Below are positions 26,531 to 34,959 of a DNA stretch of 64,000 bases, in pieces. Made by a program: the position numbers and the translations under genes. The DNA lies in NCBI RefSeq assembly GCF_002813455.1, contig NZ_PHHE01000001.1, positions 496,001-560,000 on the forward strand. Reading direction: 5' to 3'. Source of the DNA: Pseudomonas baetica (lineage in GTDB: Bacteria; Pseudomonadota; Gammaproteobacteria; Pseudomonadales; Pseudomonadaceae). The notes under the pieces were generated by a model. That model was not told where the DNA came from and ran no database searches. It worked only from the letters and a program-made list of their open reading frames with translations. Numbering within the stretch: position 1 is the first letter of the stretch; each line of letters opens with the position of its first letter.

Positions 26531-27328
26531 ATGGGGATTTCCCGTCAGGCTTATTACAAGCGCAACCGGGCGTGTGATGCCCGGGCCCGTCATGCTCAGG
26601 AAGTGATGGGATTCGTGAGGGAAAAGCGACTCAGGCAACCGCGCCTTGGCACCCGAAAACTTCACAATCTAATGCGCACTGAGCCAGAAATGTCCGTAAA
26701 GGTTGGTCGAGACCGTTTATTCAATATCTTGCGAGATCGGCGCGAACTGGTTCCTCGCAGGCGGGCCTATCACAAAACAACAGACAGTCATCATCGCTTT
26801 CGCCGGCATCCAAACCTGCTCAAAGATGGGCCGATTCAGGTAGTCGCCAAGGCACCAGAGCAAGTATGGGTTGCGGACATCACCTACTTACCAACGCAAA
26901 CGGGTGTGGCTTATCTGAGTTTGATCACCGATGCGTACTCTCGAAAAATCGTGGGTCACCATGTCCATGAAAGCTTGCACACCGAATCGGTGATCCAGGC
27001 GTTCAACAAAGCCCTGAAGCAGCGGACAACGGAACAACACTTGGTGCACCACTCGGACAGAGGCGTTCAATACTGCTCCGAGCTTTATCAGCGGCTGCAT
27101 GCCAAGTACGGCATCACCTGCTCAATGACCGATGGCTACGACTGCTACCAAAATGCATTGGCTGAGCGTGTGAATGGAATTTTGAAAAACGAGTTAATGC
27201 TGCATCGGCCCAAAGATTTTGCAGATGCCATCCGGATGGTGGACGAGTCGGTGCAGATCTATAGCAACGAGCGGCCTCATCTGTCGCTGAAATACAAAAC
27301 GCCCGATGCGGTGCATCGGGCGTTTTGA
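26531..27328 (+). CDS. IS3-family OrfB (transposase catalytic domain, rve)
   Basis: 265 residues from ATG 26531; probably expressed mainly as the OrfAB fusion. The N-terminal helical domain begins MGISRQAYYKRNR. The integrase core carries the DDE acids in VWVADITYLPT (first D), VHHSDRGVQY (second D) and NALAERVNGILKNEL (E). It is complete, with RPHLSLKYKTPDAVH near the end. No inactivating change seen. Confidence 0.94.
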   Translation: MGISRQAYYKRNRACDARARHAQEVMGFVREKRLRQPRLGTRKLHNLMRTEPEMSVKVGRDRLFNILRDRRELVPRRRAYHKTTDSHHRFRRHPNLLKDGPIQVVAKAPEQVWVADITYLPTQTGVAYLSLITDAYSRKIVGHHVHESLHTESVIQAFNKALKQRTTEQHLVHHSDRGVQYCSELYQRLHAKYGITCSMTDGYDCYQNALAERVNGILKNELMLHRPKDFADAIRMVDESVQIYSNERPHLSLKYKTPDAVHRAF

Positions 27329-27372
27329 GGTTGAAACAGGTGTAAACCTATTTCAGGACTAGACATTTTTTT

Positions 27373-28680
27373 GGTTCTTCACGGATTACCGGGAAAGACG
27401 CTCTTGATTTTCATGAAAAAGAATTCGCTATCCCGGTAACCGTACGCCATCCGTTTGATAACCTTTATTCGATTGTTTATGCCTTCCAACTGCCCCGTGT
27501 GCATCGGCCAGCGAACCCGGCTGACGATTCCCCGCCAGTAACCCTTTAGCCGTTTGGCGAACAGGATCAGAGCCGGTATCGCGCTTTCATCAGCGTGGCG
27601 CAGCCATTGCTTCCAGGCTGATCTCCAGCCCCAGGCGGTACTTGGCGTCCAGAGCGTTTTGAGTTCAGCTTTCATCAAGTAGACCGTCATCAACGCTTGG
27701 TTGGCCGCCAGCAAATCCTCCAAGCGGACCTGTTGCTCCGGTGTTTTCAGGTTCTGCGGGTTGCGCAGGAGCAGCCAACGCGCTTGCTTGATGACCTTTC
27801 GGGCCGGCTTGTCGTGACGCAGTCGATTGGCTTCGTCGACGCGAACCCGATCAATCACCTCTCGGCCATATTTGGCCACCACATGGAAAAGATCGTAGAC
27901 CACTCGCGCTTTTGGGCAGTGCTGACGAACCTCCAGATCAAAAGCGGTGTTCATGTCCATTGCCACCGCTTCGATTCGGGCGCACCCCTCTGGCCCCAGC
28001 TCTTCGAAAAATGGCCTGACCGCCGCCCGGCTGCGGCCTTCGCCGATCCACAGCACCCGTCGCGTATCCGCGTCCAGAACAACGCTGGCATAACGATGAC
28101 CTTTGAATAATGCGAACTCGTCCATCACCAAGCGTCGCGGTTGCGCCTTTGGCAAAACGCTCAATGCTGCTTGCAAGGCTCGACGCTCCAGCACCCGAAC
28201 GGTCTCCCAATGCAGCCCAAACATCTGCGCTACGTGCAACGTGGGAAGGCGTTCACAGGCTTGAATGACCGCCTCTGCCAGACGCCGTGTCATACGGGCA
28301 TAGCGATCCAGCCAACTGACGGCCTCCATGCGTTTGCCACAGTCGCGGCAACCAACGCGTCGGAGCAAAACGCTCAGGCGTACTGCGCGACCGAGAATGG
28401 GTAAATCACGAATGACTCGCTGGCAATACTCATGCGTGGTTGAACAGGGTTTTTGGCACCCACCACAGGAAGGGAATCGGGTGGCGTGGGGTGTCAGATC
28501 GATCTGGAGGGCATCACCATCAGGCTTGATCGTGACGACAGAAAAGCCCTCCCAAAAAGGAAGGAAAGTATTAATATCGTGCATAAGAACGCCGGTTTGT
28601 TAGATGTGTTTGCTCGCACGAACATCATCAATCAAATCGGCGTTCTTGTTTCTGTGTTTCCCGGGATTCCGTGAAGAACC
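27373..28680 (-). mobile_element. ISL3-family insertion sequence, copy 2 (complete, 1308 bp)
   Basis: Ends are GGTTCTTCACGGATTACCGG at 27373 and, reading inward from 28680, GGTTCTTCACGGAATCCCGG. The 8-bp direct repeat ATTTTTTT is present at 27365-27372 and 28681-28688, the ISL3 target size. It inserted in the T-tract next to the IS3 element, using that element's last A as part of the target. One transposase gene on the minus strand. Confidence 0.96.
27379..28584 (-). CDS. ISL3-family transposase (complete)
   Basis: 401 residues. The N-terminal zinc-finger region contains CGGCQKPCSTTHEYCQR and CRDCGKRMEAV with paired cysteines. An HTH-like segment (LPTLHVAQMFGLHWETVRVLE) and the DDE core (VMDEFALFKGHR, VAMDMNTAF, QLEGINNRIKVIKR) follow. 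It has the normal length and no disruption. Nearly identical to copy 1 at the left window edge. Confidence 0.95.
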   Translation of the reverse strand: MHDINTFLPFWEGFSVVTIKPDGDALQIDLTPHATRFPSCGGCQKPCSTTHEYCQRVIRDLPILGRAVRLSVLLRRVGCRDCGKRMEAVSWLDRYARMTRRLAEAVIQACERLPTLHVAQMFGLHWETVRVLERRALQAALSVLPKAQPRRLVMDEFALFKGHRYASVVLDADTRRVLWIGEGRSRAAVRPFFEELGPEGCARIEAVAMDMNTAFDLEVRQHCPKARVVYDLFHVVAKYGREVIDRVRVDEANRLRHDKPARKVIKQARWLLLRNPQNLKTPEQQVRLEDLLAANQALMTVYLMKAELKTLWTPSTAWGWRSAWKQWLRHADESAIPALILFAKRLKGYWRGIVSRVRWPMHTGQLEGINNRIKVIKRMAYGYRDSEFFFMKIKSVFPGNP

Positions 28681-28830
28681 ATTTTTTTGGGGGGGATATT
28701 CGGTTTTTGGGGTGTGGCGGCTGGCGGTTTCGCCCTGACGGTCGACTTCCTTTGGCAAACGCCCCAAAGGAAGCAAAGGTCTTTACCCTGACGTTCGGCC
28801 CCTCGCTGGGGCTCGGGGTTCCTTCGCTCC

Positions 28831-28935
28831 GGGATTGATCCGGGCGCATCGCCTCCGGTTTGCTTCGCTGCACCTCCTCTCGATGTGCTTGGCTTCGCCA
28901 AGCGGTCGCTGCGCTCCCACCCCCGGATCAATCCC
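28831..28935. repeat. 14-bp inverted repeat enclosing a ~77-bp GC-rich loop
   Basis: GGGATTGATCCGGG (28831-28844) is exactly reverse-complemented by CCCGGATCAATCCC (28922-28935). The loop holds a smaller hairpin (CTTGGCTTCGCCAAG near 28890). This looks like a dispersed non-coding repeat element of Pseudomonas rather than a terminator. Confidence 0.6.
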
Positions 28936-28978
28936 TCCACTCAGCCTGCCGACGGGCCTTTCAAGGTCAAAAGCTGCA

Positions 28979-29101
28979 CTCGAGCTAACGCTCATTGTGT
29001 TGAGTGGTGAAGATCAAGAGCGGTACTCGAGCTGGCGCTCATTGTGTTGGTTGGTGAAGATCAAAAGCGGTACTCGAGCTAACGCTCATTGTGTTGGGTG
29101 G
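28979..29101. repeat. 47-bp tandem direct repeat, about 2.6 units
   Basis: Units begin with CTCGAG at 28979, 29026 and 29073, exactly 47 bp apart, each continuing with GCT(AA/GG)CGCTCATTGTGTTG. A degraded partial unit precedes the first. Units differ by a few bases. There are no spacers, so this is not a CRISPR array. Confidence 0.85.
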
Positions 29102-29139
29102 GGCGGCTTCGCCGCTTGGGTCTTACACAGCTCTGAACG

Positions 29140-29166
29140 GTAGGAGCCAGCCTGCTGGCGATGGCG
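29140..29166. repeat. Single REP-like sequence
   Basis: GTAGGAGCCAGCCTGCTGGC followed by GATGGCGG resembles the REP head used elsewhere but of another subtype. A partner GTGGGAGAGCTGC at 29211 is degenerate. Confidence 0.45.
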
Positions 29167-29426
29167 GCCTGACAGTCGATCAGGTTCTGTCAGGCTGTCG
29201 CGATCCAACTGTGGGAGAGCTGCAACTAAACTAACGCTCATCCTGTTGAGTGGTGGGGGCAGGGGTTATGGAGCTGGCGCGTTTCCTGCAAGTCCACCGC
29301 AAATCGCCATAAAACGAGCGCTCGCGGTCATCCCGCCGGCGCCCGCTGCGGCAAAAGGTTTAGCCAGAAGGCCTGCACAGCTCAAGCAAGCTGCACGCAG
29401 CCCGGTGACGAACGAGAGGGGAGACG

Positions 29427-30200
29427 ATGAAGGCAGTTATTTTGGCGGGTGGCCTCGGCACGCGCATCAGTGAAGAGTCGCACCTCAAGCCCAAGCCAAT
29501 GATCGAGATCGGCGGCAAGCCAATTCTCTGGCACATCATGAAGCAGTATTCCGCTCACGGAATTCACGACTTCGTGATTTGCCTGGGCTACAAGGGGTAC
29601 GCGATCAAGGACTTCTTCGCCAACTACTTCCTGCATACCTCTGACGTCACCTTCAACATGCGCGAAAACCGCATGGACGTGCATCAGAACTACAGCGAGC
29701 CTTGGAGCGTCACGCTCATCGACACCGGCGAGGAAACCATGACCGGTGGCCGTCTTCTGCGCGCTGCCCGTTACCTCCAGGACGAAGAAGCGTTTTGCTT
29801 CACTTATGGCGACGGCGTTTCTGACATAAACATCGCTCAACTGGTGGATTACCACAAAGCTCACGGCCGCCTCGCGACCGTCACCGCCGTGCAACCGCCG
29901 GGTCGTTACGGGGCCCTTGAGCGCCAAGGCGATCAGGTGCTTGGTTTCACCGAAAAACCACGTGGCGACGGTGGCTGGATCAACGGCGGTTTCTTTGTGC
30001 TCTCGCCCAAAGTGCTGACGTATATCACCGATGACGCCACCACTTGGGAAGCCGAGCCGCTGGCGCGTCTGGCGCAGGACGAACAACTGAAAGCTTTCGA
30101 GCACGAAGGCTTCTGGCACCCGATGGACACCCTGCGTGACAAGAACCATCTCGAAGCGCTGTGGATGAGCGGGGAGGCCCCATGGAAGCAATGGGCCTGA
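29427..30200 (+). CDS. rfbF: Glucose-1-phosphate cytidylyltransferase RfbF
   Basis: 257 residues. Nucleotidyltransferase signature [30 protein letters not shown] at the N-terminus and [10 protein letters not shown] for metal/nucleotide binding; CDP-glucose type ([16 protein letters not shown]). It makes CDP-glucose from glucose-1-phosphate and CTP, the first step of CDP-6-deoxyhexose synthesis. Good GAGAGGGGAG ribosome-binding site. First gene of the island; the next gene starts inside its end. Confidence 0.95.
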   Translation: MKAVILAGGLGTRISEESHLKPKPMIEIGGKPILWHIMKQYSAHGIHDFVICLGYKGYAIKDFFANYFLHTSDVTFNMRENRMDVHQNYSEPWSVTLIDTGEETMTGGRLLRAARYLQDEEAFCFTYGDGVSDINIAQLVDYHKAHGRLATVTAVQPPGRYGALERQGDQVLGFTEKPRGDGGWINGGFFVLSPKVLTYITDDATTWEAEPLARLAQDEQLKAFEHEGFWHPMDTLRDKNHLEALWMSGEAPWKQWA

Positions 30201-31264
30201 GTGCGGATTTCTGGCGTGGCAAGCGTGTGCTGGTCACCGGTCATACGGGTTTCAAGGGCAGTTGGCTGACCCTGTGGCTGCAAAGCCTCGGCGCGCAAGT
30301 CAGCGGTTTTTCCCTCGATCCGTCGACCGAACCGAGCCTGTTCGAACTGGCGCGAGTCCATGAAGGCATCAACGATCAGCGTGGCGATCTGCGTGATCTC
30401 GGCGCCTTGCTGGAAATCATCGCCGACACCGAGCCGGAAATCGTCCTGCATCTGGCGGCCCAGCCGCTGGTGCGTGAAGGCTATCGCGATCCGCTCGGTA
30501 CGTATTCCAGCAACGTGATGGGCACGCTGAATCTGCTTGAAGCGATTCGTCAGGTCGGTTGCGTGCGCGCCTGCGTGCTGGTGACCACCGACAAGGTCTA
30601 CGCCAACAAGGAATGGCTGTGGCCGTACCGTGAAGACGAAGCCCTCGGTGGTCACGATCCGTACAGCAGCAGCAAGGCTTGCTGTGAACTGTTGGCGCAG
30701 TCTTACGCCGCGTCGTTTTTCCCGGCGGACAAGTACGCTGAACACGGCCTGGCCCTGGCCACGGCGCGTGCCGGCAACGTTTTGGGCGGCGGTGATTTTG
30801 CGCCTGAGCGCTTGATTCCCGACGTGCTGAAAGCCTGGACTGCGGACGAGCCGGTAACCCTGCGTTACCCGCAAGCCGTGCGCCCGTGGCAGCACGCGCT
30901 GGAGCCGCTGGCCGGTTATCTGCAACTGGCTGCCGGCCTCTACGAACAAGGCCCGCAATACGCCGGTGCGTGGAACTTCGGGCCGGGCGAGGCCGACATG
31001 TGCAGCGTCGGCGAAGTGGTCGAGCTGCTCGCCAGTCGCTGGCCACAGGCGCGCGGTTTGCGCATCGAAAAAAGCGAACTGCACGAGGCGGGTCTGTTGC
31101 GCCTCGACAGTAGCCGCGCCCGTCAGGTACTCGGCTGGCAGCCGCGCTGGACCTTGCAGCAGTGCCTGACCCAGACCCTCGACTGGCATCTGGCGTGGCA
31201 GAACGGCGATGACATGCGCCGTGTGACCCTCGGCCAATTGAACCTGTACCGAGGCGCGCTGTGA
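30182..31264 (+). CDS. rfbG: CDP-glucose 4,6-dehydratase RfbG
   Basis: 360 residues, extended short-chain dehydrogenase. NAD site [12 protein letters not shown] near residue 20; [11 protein letters not shown] and YSSSKACCE give the Thr and YxxxK of the active site. Converts CDP-glucose to CDP-4-keto-6-deoxyglucose. ATG 30182 with GGGGAGG in front overlaps rfbF by 19 bp; an earlier in-frame start is less well placed. Confidence 0.95.
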   Translation: MEAMGLSADFWRGKRVLVTGHTGFKGSWLTLWLQSLGAQVSGFSLDPSTEPSLFELARVHEGINDQRGDLRDLGALLEIIADTEPEIVLHLAAQPLVREGYRDPLGTYSSNVMGTLNLLEAIRQVGCVRACVLVTTDKVYANKEWLWPYREDEALGGHDPYSSSKACCELLAQSYAASFFPADKYAEHGLALATARAGNVLGGGDFAPERLIPDVLKAWTADEPVTLRYPQAVRPWQHALEPLAGYLQLAAGLYEQGPQYAGAWNFGPGEADMCSVGEVVELLASRWPQARGLRIEKSELHEAGLLRLDSSRARQVLGWQPRWTLQQCLTQTLDWHLAWQNGDDMRRVTLGQLNLYRGAL

Positions 31265-31821
31265 GCGAGTTTTCCCTGAAAGCATTGCCGCTGGCCGGAC
31301 TGTTCAGCGTCCAGCACAAGCGTTTCGAAGATCAGCGCGGGCACTTCGCCCGGCTGTTCTGTGAAGGCAGTCTGAGTGCGTTCGGCAGCGAATTTCATAT
31401 CCGTCAGATCAACCATTCCTGCACCCGCGAGAAGGGCAGCGTGCGCGGTCTGCATTATCAAAACGCGAATGCGCCGGAAGCCAAACTGATCACCTGCCTG
31501 CGCGGTGAGGTGTGGGACGTGGCGGTCGATCTGCGTCCGGACTCCGCGACCTTCTTGCAATGGCACGCCGAGCATCTCAAGGCCGGCGACGGTCGCAGTC
31601 TGTTGATCCCGGCCGGGTTCGCCCACGGTTTCCAGACGCTGACCGAAGACGCCGAATTGCTTTACCTGCACAGCGCCGATTACGCGCCAGAGCACGAGGG
31701 CGGTCTGTCGGTGAACGATCCACGGCTGGCGATTGCCTGGCCGTTGCCTGTCAATAATTTGTCAGCGCGCGATTCCAGCCATTCCGCGCTTGATCAACAC
31801 TTTGCTGGAGTGCGTCTATGA
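31261..31821 (+). CDS. RmlC-like NDP-4-keto-6-deoxysugar 3,5-epimerase
   Basis: 186 residues, RmlC cupin family: QRGHFARLFC, VRGLHYQ (catalytic histidine region) and IPAGFAHGFQTL. In this context it probably epimerises CDP-4-keto-6-deoxyglucose at C3 and/or C5 rather than the dTDP sugar. Starts with a GTGA overlap with rfbG. Confidence 0.86.
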   Translation: MSEFSLKALPLAGLFSVQHKRFEDQRGHFARLFCEGSLSAFGSEFHIRQINHSCTREKGSVRGLHYQNANAPEAKLITCLRGEVWDVAVDLRPDSATFLQWHAEHLKAGDGRSLLIPAGFAHGFQTLTEDAELLYLHSADYAPEHEGGLSVNDPRLAIAWPLPVNNLSARDSSHSALDQHFAGVRL

Positions 31822-33044
31822 ACTGCCGTGGGTGCGCCGCACCGCTGAGCCTGCCGCTGATCGACCTCGGCACCTCGCCACCGTCCAATGCCTACGTGCA
31901 CGCCGATCGACTGGAGCAGGCCGAACAATGGGTGCCGCTGAAAGTCGCCGTGTGCCAGCAATGCTGGTTGGTGCAGACCGAGGATTACACTCGCGCCGAC
32001 AGCTTGTTCGACGCTGAATACGCCTACTTCAGTTCGTTTTCCAGCACCTGGCTGGCGCATGCCGAGCGCTATGTCGCCGAGATGGTCGAGCGTTTTGGCC
32101 TGACGGCTGACAGCCGCGTGGTCGAAGTTGCCGCCAACGACGGTTACCTGCTGCAGTACGTCGCCGGTCGCGGCATTCCGTGCCTGGGCGTCGAGCCGAC
32201 CCGCAGCACCGCGCAAGCGGCGCGGGAAAAAGGTCTGGAAATTCGTGAACTGTTCTTCGGTCGCGACACCGCTGCGCAGCTGAAAAGCGAAGGCTGGGGC
32301 GCTGACCTGATGGCCGCCAACAATGTGCTCGCGCATGTGCCGGACATCAACGATTTCCTGGGTGGTTTCGCAGCACTGCTCAAGCCTGCCGGTGTGGCCA
32401 CGTTCGAATTTCCGCAACTGCTGACGCTGATGGCCGGCGCGCAGTTCGACACGCTGTATCACGAGCACTATTCCTATCTGTCGCTGACTGCCGTGCAGAT
32501 CCTGTGCGAGCGCAACGGTCTGGAAGTCTTCGACGTCAGCCAGTTGAGCACTCACGGCGGATCGCTGCGCGTGTTCGTCCAGCGCAAGGACGGTGAGCGG
32601 CGCGCAGTTCAATCTTCGGTGCAGCAACAGTTGCAGGCCGAACTCGATGCCGGGGTTAAAACCGCCGAGTACTACGCGACCCTCGCGCCTGCCGCCGAAC
32701 GCATCAAGCACGATCTGCTGCGCTTCCTGTTGCAGGCCAAGGCTGACGGCAAACGCGTGGTCGGCTACGGCGCCGCCGCGAAGGGCAACACCTTGCTCAA
32801 CTTCGCCGGGGTCAAACCCGACTTGCTGGCGTGGGTGGCTGATGCCAACCCGCACAAGCAAGGCAAGTTTCTGCCGGGCAGCCGCATCCCGATTGTCGCG
32901 CCGGCGCAGATCGATATCGAGAAACCGGACTATGTGCTGGTGCTGCCGTGGAACCTGCTGCACGAAGTCAGTCAGCAACTGGCGCAAGTGCGTCAGTGGG
33001 ACGGCCGCTTCGTGATCGCCGTGCCTGAGTTGAACGTGCTGTGA
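31818..33044 (+). CDS. Sugar C-methyltransferase (TylC3/NovU type)
   Basis: 408 residues. N-terminal zinc-binding domain with C3, C6, C46 and C49; central SAM methyltransferase (VVEVAANDGYLLQYV); YHEHYSYLS block with the active-site tyrosine/histidines; C-terminal Rossmann-like domain with GYGAAAKGNTLLNF. Relatives methylate ring carbon (usually C3) of 4-keto-6-deoxy NDP-sugars, e.g. in mycarose, noviose and virenose synthesis. This implies a branched-chain sugar. 4-bp overlaps with both neighbours. Confidence 0.9.
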   Translation: MNCRGCAAPLSLPLIDLGTSPPSNAYVHADRLEQAEQWVPLKVAVCQQCWLVQTEDYTRADSLFDAEYAYFSSFSSTWLAHAERYVAEMVERFGLTADSRVVEVAANDGYLLQYVAGRGIPCLGVEPTRSTAQAAREKGLEIRELFFGRDTAAQLKSEGWGADLMAANNVLAHVPDINDFLGGFAALLKPAGVATFEFPQLLTLMAGAQFDTLYHEHYSYLSLTAVQILCERNGLEVFDVSQLSTHGGSLRVFVQRKDGERRAVQSSVQQQLQAELDAGVKTAEYYATLAPAAERIKHDLLRFLLQAKADGKRVVGYGAAAKGNTLLNFAGVKPDLLAWVADANPHKQGKFLPGSRIPIVAPAQIDIEKPDYVLVLPWNLLHEVSQQLAQVRQWDGRFVIAVPELNVL

Positions 33045-33892
33045 AAGTCCTCGTAACCGGCGCTACGGGCTTCGTCGGTCGGCATCTGGTCGGCGCATTG
33101 CTGGCACGCGGCTGCGCCGTTCGTGCGGTGGCGCGTAACGCAGAAACCGCGCAAGGCATGCCGTGGATCAACGACGTCGAGTTCATCGCAGCGGATATTC
33201 ACGCGCACGATCTGGATGCTGTCGCGTTGACTGAGGGTGTCGATGCGCTGGCGCATCTGGCTTGGCCGGGCTTGCCGAACTATCGGGCGCTGTTCCATTT
33301 CGAACACAACCTGATGGCCGACTATCGCTTTATCAAAGGCGCGGTCGAGGCGGGCGTGAAGCAAGTTCTGGTGACCGGCACCTGCTTCGAGTACGGCATG
33401 CAAAGCGGCCCGCTCAGTGAACAGACTAAACCACAGCCGAGTAATCCATACGGCCTGGCCAAACACACCTTGCAGCTGTTTTTGCAAAACTTGCAGCAGG
33501 AGCATCCGTTCACGTTGCAGTGGGCGCGGTTGTTCTATCTGCATGGCGAAGGGCAGAACCCCAACAGCCTGTTGGCGGCGCTGGACCGGGCGATCGATAC
33601 CGGTGACGCGGTGTTCAACATGTCGGCGGGTGAGCAGTTGCGCGACTTTTTGCCGATCAACACCGCAGCCGATTACCTCGCGACGATCCTGCATCAACGC
33701 GACTTTGACGGCGTGATCAATTGCGCCAGCGGCCAACCGGTATCGGTGCGCGCGCTGGTCGAACAACGCCTGCGTGAACGCGGCAAGTTCATCGAATTGA
33801 ACCTCGGCCACTACCCATACCCGACCCACGAACCGCTGGCGTTCTGGGCGGTGACCGAGCGTTTGCAACAGTTATTGGGAGAGCCGCAATGA
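33041..33892 (+). CDS. NAD-dependent epimerase/dehydratase family protein (likely NDP-sugar 4-ketoreductase)
   Basis: 283 residues, extended SDR. Nucleotide site VLVTGATGFVGRHL; catalytic YxxxK in SNPYGLAKHTLQLF. Its place after the epimerase and C-methyltransferase suggests it reduces the 4-keto group to finish the CDP-sugar, but an epimerase role cannot be excluded. Starts GTG with GTGA overlap. Confidence 0.8.
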   Translation: MKVLVTGATGFVGRHLVGALLARGCAVRAVARNAETAQGMPWINDVEFIAADIHAHDLDAVALTEGVDALAHLAWPGLPNYRALFHFEHNLMADYRFIKGAVEAGVKQVLVTGTCFEYGMQSGPLSEQTKPQPSNPYGLAKHTLQLFLQNLQQEHPFTLQWARLFYLHGEGQNPNSLLAALDRAIDTGDAVFNMSAGEQLRDFLPINTAADYLATILHQRDFDGVINCASGQPVSVRALVEQRLRERGKFIELNLGHYPYPTHEPLAFWAVTERLQQLLGEPQ

Positions 33893-34959
33893 GGCACGAG
33901 TTGTATCGGGTCACCGACCTGCCGGTCCTGCAAAACCGCACTTTTGCCGATGCCGAATCGGCGCAAGCCTCGGCCAGCGCCGACATGTTGCTGGTGCAGG
34001 ACGAGCGTAGCGGTTTGATCTTCAACGCCGCGTTCGACGCCGACAAGCTCAGCTACGACGCCGACTATCAGAACGAGCAGGCGCATTCCGGCCAGTTCCA
34101 GAAACACCTGAGCGACGTTGAAGGGATCATCGCCAAGCACTTCAAAGGCCAGGAGCTGATCGAAGTCGGCTGCGGCAAGGGCTATTTCCTGGAGTTGCTC
34201 AAAGGCCTCGGCTACTCGATTACCGGCATTGATCCGGCTTACGAGGGCGAGAATGCCGACGTGATCAAGGCACCGTTCACTCGCGGGCTTGGCCTGGCGG
34301 CGGACGCCATCGTGCTGCGCCACGTGCTGGAGCACATCGAGGACCCGGTGAGCTTCCTCTCGGTGATTGCCGAAGCCAATCAGGGCGGGCAGATCTACAT
34401 CGAAGTGCCGTGCCTGGACTGGATCCTTGAGCACAAGGCCTGGTTCGACCTGTTCTACGAGCACGTCAATTATTTCCGCCTCGATGACCTGCGCCGCATG
34501 TTCGGCACGGTGCACGAGGCTGGCCATCTGTTCGGTGGCCAATACCTGTACATCGTCGCCGACCTTGCGACGTTGCGCCTGACGCCGGAGCAACCGGTGC
34601 CACGCCTGACGCTGCCTGAAGGTTTCACCGCCAGCCTCGACCGCGCGGTGCAGATCATTCAGGCCGCGCCCGAGCAAGGTTCGGCCATCTGGGGCGCGTC
34701 CTCCAAAGGCGTTATCTATTCGCTGTTCCTGCAACGCGCCGGCGTGGCGGTGGATCGCGTGGTGGATATCAACCCGGCCAAGCAAGGGCGTTATCTGCCG
34801 TTGAGCGGTGCCCGGGTGTCCTCGCCGCAAGAGGCCATGGATGCGTTGCCCGAAGGCGCCAACCTGTTTGTGATGAACTCCAATTACCTCGAAGAAATCA
34901 AGCGGATGACCGGTGGACGCTACGTCTATCACGCCGTCGATAGCGCTTCGTTCCAGTGA
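33889..34959 (+). CDS. Class I SAM-dependent methyltransferase (sugar modification)
   Basis: 356 residues. SAM-binding motif LIEVGCGKGYFLELL at ~85-100, then LRHVLEHIEDPVSFL. The C-terminal half (SAIWGASSKGVIYSLFLQRAG) resembles the C-terminal domain of NDP-sugar C-methyltransferases, but the N-terminal zinc cluster is absent. It may be a second sugar methyltransferase or an inactive partner. 4-bp overlaps with both neighbours. Confidence 0.8.
   Translation: MRHELYRVTDLPVLQNRTFADAESAQASASADMLLVQDERSGLIFNAAFDADKLSYDADYQNEQAHSGQFQKHLSDVEGIIAKHFKGQELIEVGCGKGYFLELLKGLGYSITGIDPAYEGENADVIKAPFTRGLGLAADAIVLRHVLEHIEDPVSFLSVIAEANQGGQIYIEVPCLDWILEHKAWFDLFYEHVNYFRLDDLRRMFGTVHEAGHLFGGQYLYIVADLATLRLTPEQPVPRLTLPEGFTASLDRAVQIIQAAPEQGSAIWGASSKGVIYSLFLQRAGVAVDRVVDINPAKQGRYLPLSGARVSSPQEAMDALPEGANLFVMNSNYLEEIKRMTGGRYVYHAVDSASFQ

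Larger units (their letters stand above)
26053..27365 (+). mobile_element. IS3-family insertion sequence (1313 bp)
   Basis: Terminal inverted repeats are visible: the left end begins TGTCCCGTCCTGAATAAGG and the right end read inward is TGTCTAGTCCTGAAATAGG, both followed by TTTACACCT. Two overlapping-frame genes (orfA, orfB) with a -1 frameshift site match IS3 organisation. The flanks are TTT on both sides, compatible with a 3-bp target duplication but not proof in T-rich DNA. The last base of the right repeat is also the first base of the ISL3 target duplication. Confidence 0.93.
28681..29426. other. Non-coding repeat-rich spacer between ISs and glycosylation island
   Basis: 745 bp without a credible gene. 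It contains a G-run after the IS target site, a long-range inverted repeat, a 47-bp tandem repeat, a REP sequence and an isolated partial copy of the tandem unit (ACTAACGCTCATCCTGTTGA, 29229-29248). Short frames here are Arg/Ser-rich and unlike the neighbours' genes. Confidence 0.6.

Noticed and set aside
28628..28995. Minus-strand frames of 70-102 codons after the ISL3 copy
   Set aside because: They lie within repeat-rich non-coding DNA, are Arg/Gly/Ser-rich and run across the inverted repeat and the IS end.
28979..29101. Possible CRISPR array
   Set aside because: Repeats are directly adjacent 47-bp units without unique spacers and only about 2.6 copies; no cas genes nearby.
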